Source: Hungatella sp. (GTDB lineage Bacteria; Bacillota; Clostridia; Lachnospirales; Lachnospiraceae). From it: a DNA stretch of 42,407 nucleotides. Below, piece by piece: positions 35,412 to 42,407 of the stretch. The DNA lies in assembly GCA_022798105.1 (NCBI GenBank), contig JAAWLV010000003.1:1-42407 (forward strand). Reading direction: 5' to 3'. Positions within the stretch are counted from its first letter, which is position 1. Every line of letters starts with the position of its first letter. The notes beneath the pieces are model-generated. The model saw only the letters and a list, made by a program, of their open reading frames with translations. It was not told the origin of the DNA and searched no databases. The translations under genes were made by a program, and so were the position numbers.

Positions 35412-36449
35412 TTAGAGCTCCCTGGACCAGTAGAGGATTCCGTCCCGGCTTACGCGGGAGCATTCTCCTGAGTCATAGAGATACTCCAGGCAGGAAAATG
35501 TCTTGGTGAGAATCATCTTTATCTTGATAATCTGGTTGTTTCTGTCCGGGGCCGGAAGCGGCGATATGCCGTAGGCCTGGAAAGCCACCTCCATGACAGT
35601 CATGGGCCCGGAGGCGAACGCGATTATGTGGCGGATTAAATCCAGCTTTTTATAGTAGGCGTCCAGGATCGTTTCCACAATGGCCGAGGCGTCCTTAAAA
35701 GGCTTGTTGTGGGACGGATATATCGTACAGCCCCGGTACTGCTCCTCAAACGAGGAGAGAGACTTAAAATACATCTGCAGAAGGTGCTCATTCATGTAGG
35801 CGGTGGCCACGATGGGGACGATGCCATCGATTAGCTGGTCCGCAGAGAAGAGGATGGCATGTTCTCTGTCACAGAGCCCCATCTGGCCGAAAGTGTGGCC
35901 TCTTAAAGGCACCGCCCGGAAGCGGTAGCCGCCATAGCAAAACAGCTGATCCTTCTTTATGGGGGAGTACGGGAAGGCCTTTTCCCCCAGAAGAGTTTTC
36001 TTCCCGGGTTTTTTCAGCTGTTTGTTGAGAGCCATAAAGTCCTCCCACAAAGAGGGAGTCAGCTCCTTTGTTACTCCTACGGTTCTCAAGACCCGCAGCT
36101 GCTCGTCCAGAGCCTTTTCGCTGCGGCTGTAGTAAAGGCAGTCGTAGGGGTGCCTGTCCTCCTCCGGGTTCATGAAAATCCGGGCCCCCCTGTCAGAGAG
36201 GATCCGGGCCAGGCCTGTGTGGTCGTGGTGCTTGTGGGTCAGGAATACATCCAGATCCCAAAAGGCAATCCCCTGCTTTTTCAAAGCATCCTCCAGGGCG
36301 CAGAGGCTCTCTTGGTTTTGAAAGCCGGCGTCGATGAGCAGGCTTCTCTGCCCGGACTGTCCGGGAATCAGGAAAATGTGAATCTCGTTTACACTGTTGG
36401 TACGATCATACAGGGTGATCTCATAAATACCCGGCGCACATTCAGTCAT
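35412..36449 (-). CDS. MBL-fold metallo-hydrolase
   Basis: FLTHKHHDHTGLARIL (HxHxDH), PLRGHTFGQMGL, FSADQLIDG, YPSHNKPF. Confidence 0.85.
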   Translation of the reverse strand: MTECAPGIYEITLYDRTNSVNEIHIFLIPGQSGQRSLLIDAGFQNQESLCALEDALKKQGIAFWDLDVFLTHKHHDHTGLARILSDRGARIFMNPEEDRHPYDCLYYSRSEKALDEQLRVLRTVGVTKELTPSLWEDFMALNKQLKKPGKKTLLGEKAFPYSPIKKDQLFCYGGYRFRAVPLRGHTFGQMGLCDREHAILFSADQLIDGIVPIVATAYMNEHLLQMYFKSLSSFEEQYRGCTIYPSHNKPFKDASAIVETILDAYYKKLDLIRHIIAFASGPMTVMEVAFQAYGISPLPAPDRNNQIIKIKMILTKTFSCLEYLYDSGECSRVSRDGILYWSREL

Positions 36450-36466
36450 GGGATAGGGTCCGTCCT

Positions 36467-38178
<1,712 letters not shown>

Positions 38179-38235
38179 TGACAGTTAAATTTTACCATGG
38201 AGGGTATAGGTTGTCAATTCAGACGGGCAAATCTA

Positions 38236-38265
38236 TTGACAGGTTGGGAAAAACAGGGGTATAAT
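38236..38265 (+). promoter_or_regulatory. Sigma-70 type promoter reading toward cysK
   Basis: TTGACA - 18 nt - TATAAT. Confidence 0.75.
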
Positions 38266-38297
38266 TCCGCCATAAACCATTGATGTATTCTCTAAGT

Positions 38298-38476
38298 CTC
38301 TTTGTGCCTGATTTTGTGAGATGTTTTTTGTCAGATGTGCATAAATTTATGAGGCGTATGTGGAACGTATGTTGATTAAATTTATGTGCATATGGCGGAA
38401 AATCAGCCAATCAGCCAATCAGCCAATCAGCCAATCTGCCACAAAGGCAGGTGCAGGAGAGATTCCGGGAGTACAT
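38298..38476. repeat. Duplicated intergenic element, unit 2
   Basis: Homologous to 37977..38178; contains (AATCAGCC)4-AATCTGCC at 38401..38440. Confidence 0.85.
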
Positions 38477-38502
38477 ATTGAGGATGGGAGGAGGAAAAGG
38501 AT

Positions 38503-39435
38503 ATGTCCAGGATTTATAAAAGCGCTGACCAGCTAATCGGAAAAACCCCCCTTTTGGAGCTGGGGGGTATTGAGAGGGAGCTTGGCTTAAAGGCGAGGAT
38601 TCTGGCCAAGCTGGAGTATTTTAATCCGGCAGGCTCTATAAAGGATCGGGTTGCCAGGGCTATGATTGAGGATGCCGAGGCAAGGGGGCAGCTTACGAAG
38701 GACTCGGTAATCATCGAGCCCACATCCGGCAACACAGGGATCGGACTGGCAGCCGTGGCTGCGGCCAGGGGATACCAGGTTATCATCACCATGCCGGAGA
38801 CCATGTCCGTGGAGCGCAGGCAGATCATGAAAGCCTACGGCGCCCAGGTGGTGCTTACAGAGGGAGCTAAAGGGATGGAGGGGGCCATCAGGAAGGCAGA
38901 GGAGCTGGCGGAGGAGATCCCCGGGGCTTTTGTCGCCGGACAGTTTGTAAATCCCGCCAATCCCAGGGCCCACTACGAACACACAGGGCCGGAGATCTGG
39001 GAGGATACAGAAGGGCAGGTGGATATCTTTGTGGCCGGCGTGGGAACCGGAGGCACCATCACCGGCGCAGGCGGATATCTTAAAAGCCGAAATCCCCATG
39101 TGAAGGTGGTGGCGGTGGAGCCGGCGTCCTCGCCGGTGCTTTCCTTGGGGGTTGGTGGAGCCCACAAGATTCAGGGGATCGGCGCAGGGTTTGTCCCGGA
39201 GGTTCTGGATACGACCATTTATGATGAGGTTATCCGGGTTGAGGACGAGGCAGCCTTTGGGGCGGGAAAGCTTGCGGGCCGCAAAGAGGGCGTGCTGGTG
39301 GGGATCTCCTCCGGCGCCGCCCTGTCAGCCGCCATAGAACTGGCAAAGAGGGAGGAAAATGAAGGAAAAATGATCGTGGTGATCCTTCCCGATACGGGGG
39401 ATCGGTACCTGTCAACGCCGCTGTTTGAGGATTGA
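38503..39435 (+). CDS. cysK: Cysteine synthase A
   Basis: [65 protein letters not shown]. Confidence 0.93.
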   Translation: MSRIYKSADQLIGKTPLLELGGIERELGLKARILAKLEYFNPAGSIKDRVARAMIEDAEARGQLTKDSVIIEPTSGNTGIGLAAVAAARGYQVIITMPETMSVERRQIMKAYGAQVVLTEGAKGMEGAIRKAEELAEEIPGAFVAGQFVNPANPRAHYEHTGPEIWEDTEGQVDIFVAGVGTGGTITGAGGYLKSRNPHVKVVAVEPASSPVLSLGVGGAHKIQGIGAGFVPEVLDTTIYDEVIRVEDEAAFGAGKLAGRKEGVLVGISSGAALSAAIELAKREENEGKMIVVILPDTGDRYLSTPLFED

Positions 39436-39470
39436 CTTCCGCAAACAAAGGTTCTGGAAGGAGGAGGGTT

Positions 39471-41081
39471 ATGGCAGCACAACAAGAGACCGTGATCCGG
39501 TGGATCAGGGAGGAGAGGACGGTTTTGGGGATCGAACTTGGATCCACCAGGATAAAAGCAGTACTCATAGGGGAGGATCACAGCCCTATAGCCGCAGGGA
39601 ACCATTGCTGGGAGAACCGGTTGGCGGACGGGGTCTGGACCTATACTCTGGAGGATATCTGGGGAGGCCTTCAGGAGGCTTACAGAAATCTGGCCTGTGA
39701 TGTGAAGGAGCGCTGGGGAGAAGATCTGCGGAAGGTAAAAGCCATGGGGATCAGCGCCATGATGCACGGCTACATGGTGTTTGACAGGGAGGGAAAGCTT
39801 CTGACGCCTTTTAGGACCTGGCGCAATACCATGACCGGGGAGGCATCCCGCAGGCTGACAGAGCTTTTCAACTATCCTGTTCCCCAGCGGTGGAGCATTG
39901 CCCACCTGTATCAGGCCATCTTAAACGGGGAAGACCATGTGGGCCGCATTGACTATATGACTACCCTGGAGGGGTATGTCCACTGGAAACTGACCGGGCA
40001 GAGAGTGCTGGGAATTGGGGATGCGGCGGGCATGTTTCCTGCAGACAGCCGCACCCATGATTTTGACCAGGCTATGGCGGAGGCTTTTGACCGTCTTATT
40101 GAGGAGCGCCGTTATCCGTGGAAGCTGCGGGACATTCTGCCCAGGGTCCTGACGGCGGGAGAGGACGGCGGAGTTCTGACCCGGGAGGGAGCCGGGCTTT
40201 TGGATCCCGGCGGCACCCTGCAGCCGGGGATTCGGATGTGTCCGCCGGAGGGGGACGCGGGAACCGGTATGGCGGCTACCAACAGCGTCCGGCCCCGCAC
40301 AGGCAACGTGTCCGCGGGGACCAGCGTATTTGCCATGGTGGTTCTGGAACATCCGCTGAAAAAGGTTCACCCGGAGATCGATCTGGTGACTACGCCTGCG
40401 GGAGATCCGGTGGCCATGGTCCACTGCAACAACTGCACTTCGGATCTCAACGGATGGGCGGGGCTTTTCGGGGAGTTTGCCGGGGCGCTGGGGGCGGAGG
40501 CTGATTCGGACAAAGTCTTTGGCCTGCTCTACAAAAAAGCCATGGAGGGGGATCCGGACTGCGGAGGGCTTCTGGCCTACAATTATGTGTCAGGGGAGCA
40601 CATTACAGGATTTGAGGAGGGAAGGCCTCTGTTTGTCCGGTGCCCGGGAAACCGGTTTACCCTTGCCAATTTTATGCGCGCCCATCTTTGCACCGCGTTT
40701 GGGGCCTTAAAGCTGGGGCTTGACATCCTTTTTAAGGAGGAGGATGTGAAGCTGGATCTGCTTTTAGGCCACGGCGGATTGTTTAAGACCCGGGGAGCGG
40801 GCCAGGAGCTTATGGCTGCGGCGGCCAAAGTTCCGGTGGCGGTAATGGAGACGGCAGGGGAGGGCGGCGCCTGGGGCTGTGGGTTGCTGGCCGCCTACAT
40901 GGTCTGGAAAAAGGAGAACGAGACTTTGGATGAGTATCTGGAGCGGGCGGTGTTTGCAGGGAAGACAGGCTGCACAACCCGGATTCCCTCTAAGGAAAGT
41001 ATTGCCGGGTTCGAACGCTTTATGGAGCGGTACCGGGCCGGGCTTTCGGTGGAGCGGGCAGCGGTGGACAGCCTGAGATGA
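39471..41081 (+). CDS. FGGY-family carbohydrate kinase
   Basis: Start ATG 39471 with ggaggaggg [66 protein letters not shown]. Confidence 0.88.
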   Translation: MAAQQETVIRWIREERTVLGIELGSTRIKAVLIGEDHSPIAAGNHCWENRLADGVWTYTLEDIWGGLQEAYRNLACDVKERWGEDLRKVKAMGISAMMHGYMVFDREGKLLTPFRTWRNTMTGEASRRLTELFNYPVPQRWSIAHLYQAILNGEDHVGRIDYMTTLEGYVHWKLTGQRVLGIGDAAGMFPADSRTHDFDQAMAEAFDRLIEERRYPWKLRDILPRVLTAGEDGGVLTREGAGLLDPGGTLQPGIRMCPPEGDAGTGMAATNSVRPRTGNVSAGTSVFAMVVLEHPLKKVHPEIDLVTTPAGDPVAMVHCNNCTSDLNGWAGLFGEFAGALGAEADSDKVFGLLYKKAMEGDPDCGGLLAYNYVSGEHITGFEEGRPLFVRCPGNRFTLANFMRAHLCTAFGALKLGLDILFKEEDVKLDLLLGHGGLFKTRGAGQELMAAAAKVPVAVMETAGEGGAWGCGLLAAYMVWKKENETLDEYLERAVFAGKTGCTTRIPSKESIAGFERFMERYRAGLSVERAAVDSLR

Positions 41082-41140
41082 CAGGCAGGATTGAAAACTA
41101 TTTGACGGAAAAGATTTGACGGGAAAGAAGAGGGGAATTT

Positions 41141-41845
41141 ATGTTAGAGGAATTGAGAAGGCAGGTGTGGGAGGCCAACATGGAGCTTTCCAGGAGAGGG
41201 CTGGTGACCTACACATGGGGGAATGTCAGCGGTATTTTTCGGGAAGAAGGGCTGGTGGTCATTAAGCCCAGCGGCGTGGAGTACGAAAAGCTGACCCCCG
41301 GGATGCTGGTGATCCTGGATCTGGAGGGAAACCGGGTAGAGGGAGATTTGAATCCTTCATCCGATACCCCTACCCACCTGGAACTGTACCGGGCCTTTCC
41401 CGGAATCGGAGGCGTGGCCCATACCCACTCGGTTTATGCCACGGCCTGGGCCCAGGCGGGAAGAGGGCTTCCCTGCTACGGAACGACCCACGCAGATTAT
41501 TTTTACGGGGAGATCCCCTGTACCAGGAACCTTACTCCCCAGGAGATCGGGGAGGGCTATGAAAAAAACACGGGAAAAACCATTGTGGAGGCATTTGACG
41601 GCAGAAATCCGGCCTATGTGCCGGGAGTCCTGTGCAAAAACCACGGCCCCTTTACCTGGGGCAGAGACGCGGCTCAGGCCGTGTATCACGGGGTGGTTTT
41701 AGAGGAGGTGGCCAGGATGAATCTGATGACGGAGCTGTTAAGCCGCGGCGGAGACTGCAGGGCCCCAAAGTCCATGGTTGAGAAACATTTTTCCCGGAAA
41801 CACGGCCCGGACGCTTACTACGGGCAGCGGCGGGAACAATCATAA
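41141..41845 (+). CDS. araD: L-ribulose-5-phosphate 4-epimerase / class II aldolase
   Basis: GNVSGIFREEGLVVIKPSGVEYEKLTP, SSDTPTHLELYRAFPGIGGVAHTHSVYATAWAQAGRGLPCYGTTHADYFYGEIPCTR. Confidence 0.9.
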   Translation: MLEELRRQVWEANMELSRRGLVTYTWGNVSGIFREEGLVVIKPSGVEYEKLTPGMLVILDLEGNRVEGDLNPSSDTPTHLELYRAFPGIGGVAHTHSVYATAWAQAGRGLPCYGTTHADYFYGEIPCTRNLTPQEIGEGYEKNTGKTIVEAFDGRNPAYVPGVLCKNHGPFTWGRDAAQAVYHGVVLEEVARMNLMTELLSRGGDCRAPKSMVEKHFSRKHGPDAYYGQRREQS

Positions 41846-41917
41846 TAAACTTTTAAGCAGTGGGAACATGTTACCGAAAAGGGAGTAAATTTTAAGAAAA
41901 AGAAGGAGGAAGCAGTT

Positions 41918-42259
41918 ATGCCGTTTATTGATTCGAAAATTACAGTGTCTGTCAGCAGGGAGAAGAAGGAGGAGATTAAGGCAAAGCTTGGCCAGGCTAT
42001 AACTGCGCTGCACAAGACGGAGCATTATCTGATGGTTGGCATTGAGAGCGATTATGATCTGTGGCTGGCGGGAAAGAAGCTGGAGAAGGGGGCCTATGTG
42101 TCCGTAAGCCTGTACGGAAGCGCGTCTCCGGAGGACTATGACAGGATGACCGGAAGGATATGCGAGATCCTGAACCAGGAGCTGGGTATCCCTGCCTCAT
42201 CAGTTTATGTGACCTACCATCCGGTGACAGATTGGGGATGGAACGGAAGGAATTTTTAG
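41918..42259 (+). CDS. MIF/phenylpyruvate tautomerase-like protein
   Basis: MPFIDSKITVSVSREKKEEIKAKLGQAI (Pro-2 retained), 113 aa. Confidence 0.8.
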   Translation: MPFIDSKITVSVSREKKEEIKAKLGQAITALHKTEHYLMVGIESDYDLWLAGKKLEKGAYVSVSLYGSASPEDYDRMTGRICEILNQELGIPASSVYVTYHPVTDWGWNGRNF

Positions 42260-42313
42260 GTTCTTGAGAAGGGTTGGTTGCGGAAAATGGGTAAATAATG
42301 AAATTGCTGTTTA

Positions 42314-42407
42314 ATTGAGTGAGCAAATGGGGCGGATTTGGTCGTGGGGCCAGGGAGAGAAGGCAGGCTGTGTGCCGTTCGTGTTCAGATATGCCAAACA
42401 TTCCGAT
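42314..42407 (+). repeat. Copy E of the palindromic repeat family, cut by window end
   Basis: ttgagtgagcaaatggggcggatttggtcgtggggccagggagagaaggcaggctgtgtgcc...cagatatgccaaacattccgat parallels copy C from ~34370. Confidence 0.85.

Noticed and set aside
38266-38502. Cysteine T-box or S-box riboswitch upstream of cysK
   Set aside because: No recognisable T-box (AGGGTGGNACCGCG) or S-box core; the leader is occupied by the duplicated element.

Overview
The window is Firmicutes-like DNA, probably Lachnospiraceae/Clostridium-type (my inference from gene content and style). Its centre (about 4.8-28.0 kb, perhaps to 33.7 kb) is a large acyl-CoA/electron-transfer island. It encodes two CaiB-type family III CoA-transferases, a CaiA-like acyl-CoA dehydrogenase, an AMP-forming acyl-CoA ligase, a crotonase-fold protein lacking the canonical hydratase glutamates, a large BaiCD/BaiH/FadH/TMADH-type Fe-S flavoenzyme, a TIGR03084/DinB-like protein, two FixC paralogs, FixX, two different EtfBA/FixAB pairs, an SDR and two transporters. 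It carries its own sigma-54 (rpoN) and a GAF/AAA+/Fis enhancer-binding activator joined by a TAATG overlap. I find six -24/-12 (GG-N10-GC) promoters in front of every metabolic transcript of the island, so it looks like a self-contained sigma-54 regulon. Downstream are menA-, ubiE/menG- and polyprenyl-diphosphate-synthase-like genes (a partial menaquinone pathway), an M20/AbgB-like amidohydrolase and a type-B carboxylesterase. The catabolic substrate cannot be read from sequence. The layout is a hybrid of the carnitine (cai/fix) and bile-acid (bai) gene sets but matches neither. Flanking regions are more ordinary: ferredoxin, NapH-like Fe-S protein, MATE, DUF2156, GNAT, MBL hydrolase, GH1, cysteine synthase, FGGY kinase, AraD-like aldolase and MIF-like tautomerase. 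The non-coding part holds a palindromic repeat family (five copies) whose 28-bp stem arms differ between copies yet remain self-complementary, a duplicated ~180-bp element with an AATCAGCC octamer array, a nested inverted repeat, and a probable transcription attenuator before the MATE gene. All calls come from reading the sequence and remembered family motifs; no searches were run.
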